DNA from: Lentimicrobiaceae bacterium
Lineage (GTDB): Bacteria > Bacteroidota > Bacteroidia > Bacteroidales > F082
Length of the DNA: 64,000 nucleotides
Assembly: GCA_002708315.1 (NCBI GenBank)
Contig: PANC01000013.1
Coordinates: 1-64,000, forward strand
Reading direction: 5' to 3'
Shown here: positions 31,984 to 39,681 of the stretch, piece after piece
Position numbering within the stretch: position 1 is the stretch's first letter
Layout of the letters: every line of letters starts with the position of its first letter
Translations under genes and position numbers: made by a program
Notes under the pieces: generated by a model
Told to the model about the DNA's origin: nothing
The model's database searches: none
What the model saw: the letters and a program-made list of their open reading frames with translations, nothing else

Positions 31984-33072
31984 CTACCCTTTGTAAAAAG
32001 GTGGTCGACTTACTATTGCCTTTGCCACCTTATTCCTAATTTTTATATAAATTTCAGAGCCTTCCTTCCAGTAAGGTTCTGTGATATAAGCCATGCCTAT
32101 ACCTTTTTTTAGCATTGGTGACATAGTTCCAGATGTAACCTCTCCGATTATTTCACCATTATAATTACATACTTCATAATGTTGACGAGGGATTGCCTTA
32201 TCTTCCATAACAAAACCCTTTAAGCCCATTTGAATACCATTATTCTTCTGAGATTCAAATAATTCACGATCTAGGAAATTGTTACCTTCTGAGAATTTTG
32301 TAATCCAACCTAACCCAGCAGATATAGGTGATGTTGATTCATTTATCTCATTTCCATACAAACAGAAGCCAGATTCCAGTCTTAGTGTATCTCTGGCAGC
32401 CAAACCAATTGGTTTAATTCCGTATTCAGAACCTACCCTTAGTACTTCATCATAAATTTTCTCAACATCTTCATTATTCATATATATCTCACATCCACCT
32501 GAGCCAGTATATCCAGTAGTTGAGAATATAACATTTTCAACTCCAGCAAAATTTATCTCTTTGAAGGTATAGTATTTCATATCTTCAATGTTTTCAGATG
32601 TAAGTTTCTGCATAGCCTTCAGGGCAAGAGGGCCCTGAATGGCAAGTTGGCTAATGTTATCTGAAGCATTGGAGATATTCACACCATTATTATTGTTTTT
32701 AACAACATAATCCCAATCCTTTTCAATATTGGATGCGTTTACCACAAGTAGGTATCTATTATCAGAGAATCTATATACAAGTAAATCATCTACAATACCT
32801 CCCTTACCGTTTGGAAAACAGCTATACTGGACTTTCCCATCAACAAGTGCGGTAACATCATTTGTTGTAATCCGCTGAAGGAATTCCTTGGAACCAGGTC
32901 CTTCAATCCAGAATTCACCCATATGACTAACATCAAAAACTCCTAATTTGGTTCTTACGGTGGTATGCTCAATATTTATACCTTCAAACTGAACTGGCAT
33001 TTCAAAACCTACAAAATCTACCATTTTTCCACCCATTTTTCGGTGTATGCTATTAAGTGCTGTTTCTTTCAT
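31984..33072 (-). CDS. gcvT: Glycine cleavage system aminomethyltransferase (T protein)
   Basis: The 362-residue enzyme takes the aminomethyl group from the lipoyl H protein, releases ammonia and passes the one-carbon unit to tetrahydrofolate. The typical blocks are present: GGKMVDFVGFEMPVQ (about 14-28), VFDVSHMGEFWI (about 45-56), QYSCFPNGKGGIVDDLLVYR with the folate-site Asp (about 82-101), TGYTGSGGCEIY (about 187-198), RDTLRLESGFCLYGNE (about 228-243) and GEVTSGTMSPML (about 311-322). Length is normal. The other gcv genes are not in the window. A perfect -7-like TAAATTTG lies at 33141-33148 without a recognisable -33. I see no glycine-riboswitch-like structure, only a short 5-bp hairpin at 33100-33115. 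Confidence 0.96.
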   Translation of the reverse strand: MKETALNSIHRKMGGKMVDFVGFEMPVQFEGINIEHTTVRTKLGVFDVSHMGEFWIEGPGSKEFLQRITTNDVTALVDGKVQYSCFPNGKGGIVDDLLVYRFSDNRYLLVVNASNIEKDWDYVVKNNNNGVNISNASDNISQLAIQGPLALKAMQKLTSENIEDMKYYTFKEINFAGVENVIFSTTGYTGSGGCEIYMNNEDVEKIYDEVLRVGSEYGIKPIGLAARDTLRLESGFCLYGNEINESTSPISAGLGWITKFSEGNNFLDRELFESQKNNGIQMGLKGFVMEDKAIPRQHYEVCNYNGEIIGEVTSGTMSPMLKKGIGMAYITEPYWKEGSEIYIKIRNKVAKAIVSRPPFYKG

Positions 33073-33271
33073 CTATCGAATGTTATCCTTTCATGCATGC
33101 CTCTGAATTAAGAGGTCACAACTCAAAATATTTCAAGGTGCAAATTTAATCAAAATGATCTTTATTTATGATATATTAATTGGAAATTTATCTGTTAGAA
33201 ATAGATATGTATTTAATCAAACATAGTTTTATATTTATGGTTAAATAAATATAGTAATGATACAAATTTGG

Positions 33272-33303
33272 TTTGTATTATTCAAACAGACTGCATACTT
33301 TTG
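33272..33303 (+). promoter_or_regulatory. Promoter for the prolyl oligopeptidase gene
   Basis: TTTG (33272-33275), 20 nt, TACTTTTG (33296-33303): perfect -33 and -7 matches to the Bacteroidota housekeeping consensus, 42 nt before the ATG at 33346. It is in the 273-nt gcvT-divergent gap, which otherwise holds only AT-rich sequence. Confidence 0.7.
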
Positions 33304-33345
33304 CGGCTCACTAGATCAGAATATTGAATTATATAAATTTGAAAT

Positions 33346-35475
33346 ATGAAAGTTTACATATTAATCACCGTTATCATTGGATATTTATTTATGGCACAGC
33401 AGTGTAAGTCACCAGAGAAAAAAATACAATATCCTCAGGCAAAAAAAGTTGACACAGTTGACAATTATTTTGGGACTAAAGTATCTGATCCCTACAGGTG
33501 GTTAGAGGATGATAATTCAGAAGAAACTGCTAAATGGGTTGAGGCTGAAAATAAAATTACCAATTCATACTTGCAAAAAATACCCTTTAGAGATGGTTTA
33601 GAAAATAGACTCACCAAAATATGGAATTATCCCAAATATGGTGTACCATTCAACAAAGGAAATAACTATTTCTTCTTTAAGAATGATGGAGTTCAAAATC
33701 AAAGTGTCCTCTACATTCAAGATGGAATGGATGGAGAGCCAAAGGTACTTCTCGACCCAAATAAACTATCAGAAGATGGCACAGTTGCACTATCTTCAAT
33801 GGGAATATCCAAGGACGGAAAGTATTTAGGTTATGGAATATCAAGAGGAGGTTCAGATTGGAGTGAGATTTATGTAATGGAAATTGATACTCGCATAAAC
33901 CTAAGAGACCATATTGAGTGGGTAAAATTTAGTGGCATTAGCTGGAAAGATGATGGCTTCTTTTATTCTTCTTATGGCGAACCTAAGGAAGGTGACGAAT
34001 TATCTGGCCAAAATAGGTTCCACAAAGTGTATTATCATAAATTAGGAGATCCCCAGAGTAATGATAAACTCATATACGGTGATGATAATAATCCACTAAG
34101 AAATTTTTACACTTATCTTACAGAAGATGAGAAATATCTGATACTTACTGCAACTGAAAGCACAAGTGGAAATGCACTATATGCAGCAAAGCTTAACGGA
34201 CTTGAAAACATTAAATTCCATGAATTAGCTTCTGGATTTGACAATGATTATTCTGTGGTGGACAATATTGGTGAACAACTTCTTATGATTACCAATTATG
34301 AAGCACCAAACCAAAGACTAGTTAGTACAAAGTACGACAATAATGATCCATCAAAATGGACCCAAATTGTAACAGAAAAAGAGGATGTCCTGCAAGGGGT
34401 TACAATGGTTAGTGATTTGTTATTAGTAAGATATATAAAGGATGCAAGTAGTAAGGCATATTTTCACAAGCCAGACGGAACTTTTGTTCGCGAATTCAAA
34501 CTACCTGGGATAGGAACCCTTAGTGGATTTAATGGTGAGAAAGGTAATAGTACAGCTTTTTATGGATTTACTTCCTTTACATTTCCTTCAAGTGTATACA
34601 AGTATGATATTACCAATGATATTTCAGAGCTGATGCATACTTCAGATGTTGATTTCAATGCTGAAGAATATGTTACTGAACAAATCTTTTATGATAGTAA
34701 GGATAGCACTAAAGTACCAATGTTTTTAGTTCACAAAAAAGGAATTAAGCTTGATGGTAATAACCCCGTTCTTTTATATGGCTATGGAGGCTTCAATATA
34801 AGTCTAACACCAAGTTTTAGTATCAGCAGACTGCCTTTCCTTGAGCAAGGAGGAATATTTGTAATGGCTAATTTAAGAGGTGGTGGTGAATATGGAGAAA
34901 AATGGCATAAAGCAGGAACTCTAATGCAAAAACAGAATGTTTTTGATGACTTTATTCATGCAGCTAAATATTTAATAAATAAAAAATATACCTCACCAGA
35001 TAAGCTTGCCATAATAGGGGGTTCAAATGGTGGATTATTAGTGGGAGCTTGTATGGTACAAGAGCCTGATTTGTTTAAAGTAGCCATCCCAATAGTTGGG
35101 GTTCTTGACATGTTAAGGTATCACAATTTTACAATTGGCTGGGCATGGGCAACAGACTATGGTAGAAGCGATGATGATGAGGATATGTTCAATTACTTAT
35201 ATAATTATTCTCCCCTCCACAACATAAAGAAAGGCGTAAACTATCCAGCAACAATGGCGATTACAGCTGATCATGATGATAGAGTTGTTCCGGCGCATAC
35301 GTTTAAGTTTATGGCAACACTGCAAGAAATGGATGGCGGAAAAAATCCAGTACTTGTTAGGATTGAAACCGATGCAGGACATGGAGCAGGAAAACCAACA
35401 GATAAACAGATTAGTGAGGCTACAGATATGTATAGCTTCATTATGTATAACCTTAACATGAAGCCACAATATTAG
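33346..35475 (+). CDS. Prolyl oligopeptidase (S9A), probable lipoprotein
   Basis: The 709-residue serine peptidase cuts small peptides after proline. The N-terminus is a lipoprotein-type signal (hydrophobic core 4-17, Cys20 in QQC), then the YPQAKKVDTVDNYFGTKVSDPYRWLEDD opening typical of S9A, then a seven-bladed propeller (about 70-430) that gates access. The alpha/beta-hydrolase part carries the nucleophile Ser560 (GGSNGG), Asp645 (DHDDRV) and His679 (AGHGAG), with spacing matching the mammalian enzyme. All catalytic residues are intact. It is a single-gene unit with a strong promoter at 33272-33303 and a small hairpin after its stop codon. Confidence 0.95.
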   Translation: MKVYILITVIIGYLFMAQQCKSPEKKIQYPQAKKVDTVDNYFGTKVSDPYRWLEDDNSEETAKWVEAENKITNSYLQKIPFRDGLENRLTKIWNYPKYGVPFNKGNNYFFFKNDGVQNQSVLYIQDGMDGEPKVLLDPNKLSEDGTVALSSMGISKDGKYLGYGISRGGSDWSEIYVMEIDTRINLRDHIEWVKFSGISWKDDGFFYSSYGEPKEGDELSGQNRFHKVYYHKLGDPQSNDKLIYGDDNNPLRNFYTYLTEDEKYLILTATESTSGNALYAAKLNGLENIKFHELASGFDNDYSVVDNIGEQLLMITNYEAPNQRLVSTKYDNNDPSKWTQIVTEKEDVLQGVTMVSDLLLVRYIKDASSKAYFHKPDGTFVREFKLPGIGTLSGFNGEKGNSTAFYGFTSFTFPSSVYKYDITNDISELMHTSDVDFNAEEYVTEQIFYDSKDSTKVPMFLVHKKGIKLDGNNPVLLYGYGGFNISLTPSFSISRLPFLEQGGIFVMANLRGGGEYGEKWHKAGTLMQKQNVFDDFIHAAKYLINKKYTSPDKLAIIGGSNGGLLVGACMVQEPDLFKVAIPIVGVLDMLRYHNFTIGWAWATDYGRSDDDEDMFNYLYNYSPLHNIKKGVNYPATMAITADHDDRVVPAHTFKFMATLQEMDGGKNPVLVRIETDAGHGAGKPTDKQISEATDMYSFIMYNLNMKPQY

Positions 35476-35479
35476 AATC

Positions 35480-35495
35480 AACCTATTAGTAGGTT
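35480..35495 (+). terminator. Small hairpin after the prolyl oligopeptidase gene
   Basis: AACCTA, loop TTAG, TAGGTT: a perfect 6-bp stem starting 5 nt after the stop codon. No U-run follows, so it may be a weak terminator or an mRNA 3'-end stabiliser. Confidence 0.3.
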
Positions 35496-35647
35496 ATTCT
35501 ATAAAATTATACATAGTAAGTAATGTTTGAATTGTGAAACAGATATTATACCAAGAATTAATTTAACTATTTGTTAATATTGAAATGTCATTATTGGAAT
35601 CTACTTTATGTATTCTTGTGCAATATTTTAATAATAATTAAGCTATT

Positions 35648-37942
35648 ATGGAACTAACCTATCTTGTTATAGTTATTATACTTTTTATACTCGCAATCTC
35701 AGATTTAGTTGTAGGTGTGAGTAATGATGCTGTTAATTTCTTAAACTCTGCCATAGGATCTAAAACTGCATCGTTTAAAGTAATAATGATAATTGCAGCA
35801 TTAGGTGTACTTGTGGGAGCCATTTTTTCAAGTGGAATGATGGAGGTTGCTCGGAAGGGTATATTCAACCCCTCCATGTTCTATTTCTCTGAAATAATGT
35901 TCATCTTCCTTGCAGTAATGATAACTGATGTAATACTCTTGGATGGCTTTAATACATTAGGGATGCCCACCTCAACTACAGTTTCTATAGTTTTTGAATT
36001 ATTGGGAGCAGCCGTAGGTATGGCTGCAATTAAGTTATTGTGGGGTTCACCCGAATCACTTCTACCAATAAAGCAGATGATGGTTGACAATAATCTACTC
36101 AAAGATTTATCTTCCAGTTTATCAGTAGCAAGTTTTATAAATACATCAAAAGCATTGGCAATAATAAGTGGTATATTTTTATCTGTCTTGATAGCTTTTA
36201 GTGTTGGGGCAATTGTTCAATACATTGCTCGCATACTATTCTCCTTTAACTATGCATCGCGTATTAAATATTTTGGCGCAATATGGGGTGGTGTAGCTTT
36301 CACAGTTATCACATATTTCATATTTATCAAGGGAGCCAAAGGCGCTGCATTTATGACTTCTGATTTAAAGCAATGGTTTATTACCAACACCTGGAATATT
36401 TTAATAATAAGTTTTGTTGGATGGACATTGCTATTACAACTACTTCAACTATTTTTCAAGATAAATGTGCTAAGGTTAATTGTACTTGTGGGAACATTTT
36501 CTCTTGCAATGGCATTTGCAGGCAATGACTTGGTGAACTTTATTGGTGTTCCATTGGCTGGCTGGGCTTCTTTTCAGGAGTGGTCACTAAACCCATCCAT
36601 ACATCCTGATAGCATGTTAATGTCAGCTCTAGGTGGTAAAGTTAAGACGCCTACATTGTTTCTTCTATTTGCAGGACTTATCATGGTGATAACTTTGTTT
36701 TTAAACAAGAAGTCTAAATCAGTTGTAAAAACGTCACTTGATCTTTCTCGCCAGAATAGTGGAGATGAAAGGTTTCCACCAACTGCTGTATCACGAGCAA
36801 TCGTAAAAGCTGGATTAAATATGTCTAAAACATTTGCATATATAGTCCCAAACCCCATACTTAAGCATATAAATAAACAATTTGAACCGATCCCAATTAA
36901 AAATAAGAAAGGTGAGGAAGTACTTGTATTTGACCTTATCAGAGCATCAGTAAACCTTGTTGTTGCAAGTATTCTAATAGCCTTTGGTACTTCTTTGAAG
37001 TTACCCTTATCCACAACCTATGTTACATTTATGGTAGCAATGGGTACCTCATTGGCTGATAATGCTTGGGGAAGAGATAGTGCTGTTTACAGAGTTTCAG
37101 GAGTTATGGCAGTTGTAGGCGGTTGGTTCCTAACAGCATTAACTGCTTTCTGCCTAGCATTCATAGTTGTAGGTTTGCTTACAGCTGGAGGTATAATTGC
37201 AATAATCGCATTCGTGTTTATCACGGGCTATCTAATTTATCGTACCCATGGTTTACATAAGAAAAGAGAAGAAGAAAAAAGTAGTGAAAAAAGCATTGAT
37301 ACAATTAATGATGATACCATTGTCGAAAGTTCAGCTAATGCTATTACCAGCAATCTAGATATTGTAACCAAACAAATAAGAAATGTTATAATATCTCTTA
37401 AGGATGAAGATTATAAATCTTTGAAAAAAGCAAAGAAGAAAATAGATTCTGTTACTTCTAGAACCAAATATCTAAAGGATAACATTGGATCAATAATAGA
37501 GAAACTTAGAGATGACAATGAAAATGACTATCATTTTGTTCAGGTATTAGATTACCTAAGGGAGATACTTCACAATGCATCATATATAATCAGACCTTCA
37601 ATGGATCATGTTTCCAATAATCACAAGCCCTTACTAGAAGATCAGGTGGATGAGTTGATGAAAACATGGGATGAATTCAATAGTCTTTCAACTCAAATAG
37701 TTGAAAGTATTCATAATCCTTCTGAAGCAAATGAAGAAGACATTCTCAATTCTCAGCAAAAGGTATTAGATATCCTCAAACAGAATAATAAACTGCAGTT
37801 AAGGAGGTTAAAAAATTCTGAATCAGGAACAAAAAATAGTATCACTTATCTTAAGTTTATTGATGAGTGGCGACATATGGTTCTACACATTGGTAACCTA
37901 TATAAGTCATATCGCGATTTTGTTGATTATCAAAAGAATTGA
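35648..37942 (+). CDS. PiT-family inorganic phosphate transporter with C-terminal PhoU-like domain
   Basis: The 764-residue inner-membrane protein has two inverted PiT repeats, each with the signature Asn-Asp: VSNDAVNFLNSAIG (24-37) and AGNDLVNFIG (about 293-302). Between and after them there are about ten to twelve helices, with SLADNAWGRD near 475. From about residue 550 the protein is hydrophilic and helical and resembles PhoU/DUF47, the regulator that usually partners Pit permeases. The fused form is frequent in Bacteroidota, so transport and regulation are coupled in one chain. It should carry metal-phosphate with protons or Na+. It is transcribed alone, with a good terminator at 37969-38010. 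Confidence 0.9.
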   Translation: MELTYLVIVIILFILAISDLVVGVSNDAVNFLNSAIGSKTASFKVIMIIAALGVLVGAIFSSGMMEVARKGIFNPSMFYFSEIMFIFLAVMITDVILLDGFNTLGMPTSTTVSIVFELLGAAVGMAAIKLLWGSPESLLPIKQMMVDNNLLKDLSSSLSVASFINTSKALAIISGIFLSVLIAFSVGAIVQYIARILFSFNYASRIKYFGAIWGGVAFTVITYFIFIKGAKGAAFMTSDLKQWFITNTWNILIISFVGWTLLLQLLQLFFKINVLRLIVLVGTFSLAMAFAGNDLVNFIGVPLAGWASFQEWSLNPSIHPDSMLMSALGGKVKTPTLFLLFAGLIMVITLFLNKKSKSVVKTSLDLSRQNSGDERFPPTAVSRAIVKAGLNMSKTFAYIVPNPILKHINKQFEPIPIKNKKGEEVLVFDLIRASVNLVVASILIAFGTSLKLPLSTTYVTFMVAMGTSLADNAWGRDSAVYRVSGVMAVVGGWFLTALTAFCLAFIVVGLLTAGGIIAIIAFVFITGYLIYRTHGLHKKREEEKSSEKSIDTINDDTIVESSANAITSNLDIVTKQIRNVIISLKDEDYKSLKKAKKKIDSVTSRTKYLKDNIGSIIEKLRDDNENDYHFVQVLDYLREILHNASYIIRPSMDHVSNNHKPLLEDQVDELMKTWDEFNSLSTQIVESIHNPSEANEEDILNSQQKVLDILKQNNKLQLRRLKNSESGTKNSITYLKFIDEWRHMVLHIGNLYKSYRDFVDYQKN

Positions 37943-37968
37943 TAGTAAAATATAAATAGTACTAAAAG

Positions 37969-38010
37969 AAAGGGCAGTTAAGCTATAAGCAGATTGTCCT
38001 TTATTTTTTT
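37969..38010 (+). terminator. Rho-independent terminator of the PiT gene
   Basis: AAAGGGCA (37969-37976) pairs with TGTCCTTT (37995-38002, one G-U), with an 18-nt loop, followed by A and seven T (38004-38010). It lies 27 nt after the stop codon and 60 nt before the convergent prmC end. Confidence 0.7.
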
Positions 38011-38072
38011 GCCAATACTTAAAAGGTCCAATAAAATGTTTGGATAGTATTAAATTATGGATCGTATTAGGA

Positions 38073-38942
38073 TCAGTCCATTTTAATTGCGGTTACAAAC
38101 CTATCCTTGGAATTAATGTCCTTGTGGATTAGGACATTTATATAACCACTTTTTGTCAATAAATCTTTTAATTTATGTCCCATGGTTTCATTTATCTCTA
38201 GGTATAGTCGTCCTCTGGGCTTTAGTTTTTGACAAGATAAATCAATTATGGCTTTATAATATTTTAAAGGGTTATCATTGGGCACAAACAAGGCTAAATG
38301 AGGTTCATAATCTATAACGTTAGACCTCATTAATTTTTTCTCTGAATTTGTAACGTAAGGTGGATTACTAACAATAATGTCGAAATTTGACAGATTACTT
38401 AACAATGGTTTCTCTGTAATATCCACATTCTTAAAATTTATTATCGCATTATTATTGCTTGCGTTGAATTTGGCAATTTCAAGCGCAGCATCACTCTTAT
38501 CAACGGCATAAATATCAGGATTGGATAGCATATTATACAGAGCAATTGCAATGCACCCTGAACCTGTTCCCACATCTAGTAGCTTTAAACCATTGATATT
38601 TTCACTTTTCAATATTAGCATAACTAATTCTTCCGTTTCAGGCCTTGGTATTAAAACATCTGAATTAACGGATATATTAAAACCCAAAAATTCTTCCAAC
38701 CCAGTAATATGCTGAACAGGTTTCATTGCTTTTAAATCCTTTACTACATTTTTAAGGGCAAGTATCTCTGATTCTGATATGCGTATATCTGGATTCATCA
38801 ACATCTCATTACGAGTATAGCCAATAAAGTGCTGGATAATTATCGCCATTAAAGACTCTGATTCATTGGTACCATAAAGTTCAGTGAGCTGTTGAGAATA
38901 AATACTTTTTATATGACGCAATAAATTATTACTGATGTCCAT
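38073..38942 (-). CDS. prmC: Peptide chain release factor N5-glutamine methyltransferase
   Basis: The 289-residue enzyme methylates the GGQ glutamine of release factors RF1/RF2 using S-adenosylmethionine. It has a helical N-terminal domain, the RF-binding IPRPETE block (98-104), the SAM site DVGTGSGC (123-130) and the catalytic NPPY (193-196) followed by the family-typical VTNSEKKLM. Length is normal. It is not next to prfA. Instead it is preceded, 8 nt upstream on the same strand, by a 32-codon ORF for a hydrophobic peptide (38951-39049), with which it may be translationally coupled. Confidence 0.95.
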   Translation of the reverse strand: MDISNNLLRHIKSIYSQQLTELYGTNESESLMAIIIQHFIGYTRNEMLMNPDIRISESEILALKNVVKDLKAMKPVQHITGLEEFLGFNISVNSDVLIPRPETEELVMLILKSENINGLKLLDVGTGSGCIAIALYNMLSNPDIYAVDKSDAALEIAKFNASNNNAIINFKNVDITEKPLLSNLSNFDIIVSNPPYVTNSEKKLMRSNVIDYEPHLALFVPNDNPLKYYKAIIDLSCQKLKPRGRLYLEINETMGHKLKDLLTKSGYINVLIHKDINSKDRFVTAIKMD

Positions 38943-38950
38943 AATGCAAA

Positions 38951-39049
38951 TTACTGAAAATCTTTTTTAAGTTTACCATTAACTTTTAAGTAATTTATCA
39001 TTCCAACACCCATTAACAAGTATAGAATTATAAAGTTTAAAATTTTCAA
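38951..39049 (-). CDS. Possible 32-residue single-pass membrane peptide upstream of prmC
   Basis: A TTG-initiated frame encodes 32 residues, beginning MKILNFIILYLLMG, with one hydrophobic segment (about 4-18), then a basic tail (KVNGKLKKDF). An in-frame stop lies two codons upstream of the TTG, so the N-terminus cannot be longer. Its TAA is only 8 nt before the prmC ATG. Topology with a positive C-terminal end and operon-like spacing make a real small protein or coupling peptide plausible. Shortness, the TTG start and the AT-rich context mean chance cannot be ruled out. I recognise no family. Confidence 0.35.
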   Translation of the reverse strand: MKILNFIILYLLMGVGMINYLKVNGKLKKDFQ

Positions 39050-39183
39050 CCCTTATGATAATGTCAAGCAATTAATAAATGAACTAGCTATGTAGAAATA
39101 TGAATTATTATTTTGCAACCACATAAATAATTGCTTCATTATGTTATTTTTGTAGAGCTTAAAGGATCACTAAATCTTATATC

Positions 39184-39669
39184 ATGTATAAATTTCTACT
39201 ATTATTCACCACTAGAATATTGGTTGTTTTTTCAATGGCCTTTATATTATCAATTCCACAATACGTTGTTTCACAGGGGATAAACAAGGTGGATATTTCT
39301 AGCTTAACCGTTATTGAGTTGTCAGAAATGGCAAAGTCAATGGAATTTATCAACGGACCATCTGAAAACTTCGCAAATGATCAAACAAACAATTACTACG
39401 TGCTCTCGACACAGGATATTGAACATAAGTTTGTCACTTTCTATATTTTAGAGCAATCCTATAATAGTGACTTTCTGGTAAATATTGGCTCGAGTAGTGA
39501 ATTGGAGTTACACTTTTTTCTGGTAAATAAAGTTCATAGCAAAACCGACTTGGATATTTATACCGAATTTAATGCATACATTGATAAAGCTAACAATGCA
39601 CTTGAAAATATGAACCAAGAGCAACTTCGACTTTGGGAGTTGCAACATAACAAGTTCACTGCCAAATAA
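39184..39669 (+). CDS. Secreted protein of unknown function, first gene of a T9SS-cargo cluster
   Basis: The 161-residue protein has an N-terminal hydrophobic signal segment (about 8-30, ending VVSQ) and a mature part of about 130 residues with no recognisable domain. It contains an acidic/polar region and a helical C-terminus (YIDKANNALENMNQEQLRLWELQHNK split as about 138-150 and 150-161). It has no T9SS sorting tail. It ends 12 nt before the type A cargo gene (preferred start 39682), so it is probably the first gene of that operon. A -7-like TATTTTTG at 39145-39152 precedes it without a clear -33. Confidence 0.6.
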   Translation: MYKFLLLFTTRILVVFSMAFILSIPQYVVSQGINKVDISSLTVIELSEMAKSMEFINGPSENFANDQTNNYYVLSTQDIEHKFVTFYILEQSYNSDFLVNIGSSSELELHFFLVNKVHSKTDLDIYTEFNAYIDKANNALENMNQEQLRLWELQHNKFTAK

Positions 39670-39681
39670 AATATGTTACCT

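Noticed and set aside
33073-33345. Possible glycine riboswitch upstream of gcvT
   Set aside because: Only a 5-bp hairpin (33100-33115) and promoter-like boxes are present; I find no paired aptamer structure of the needed size.
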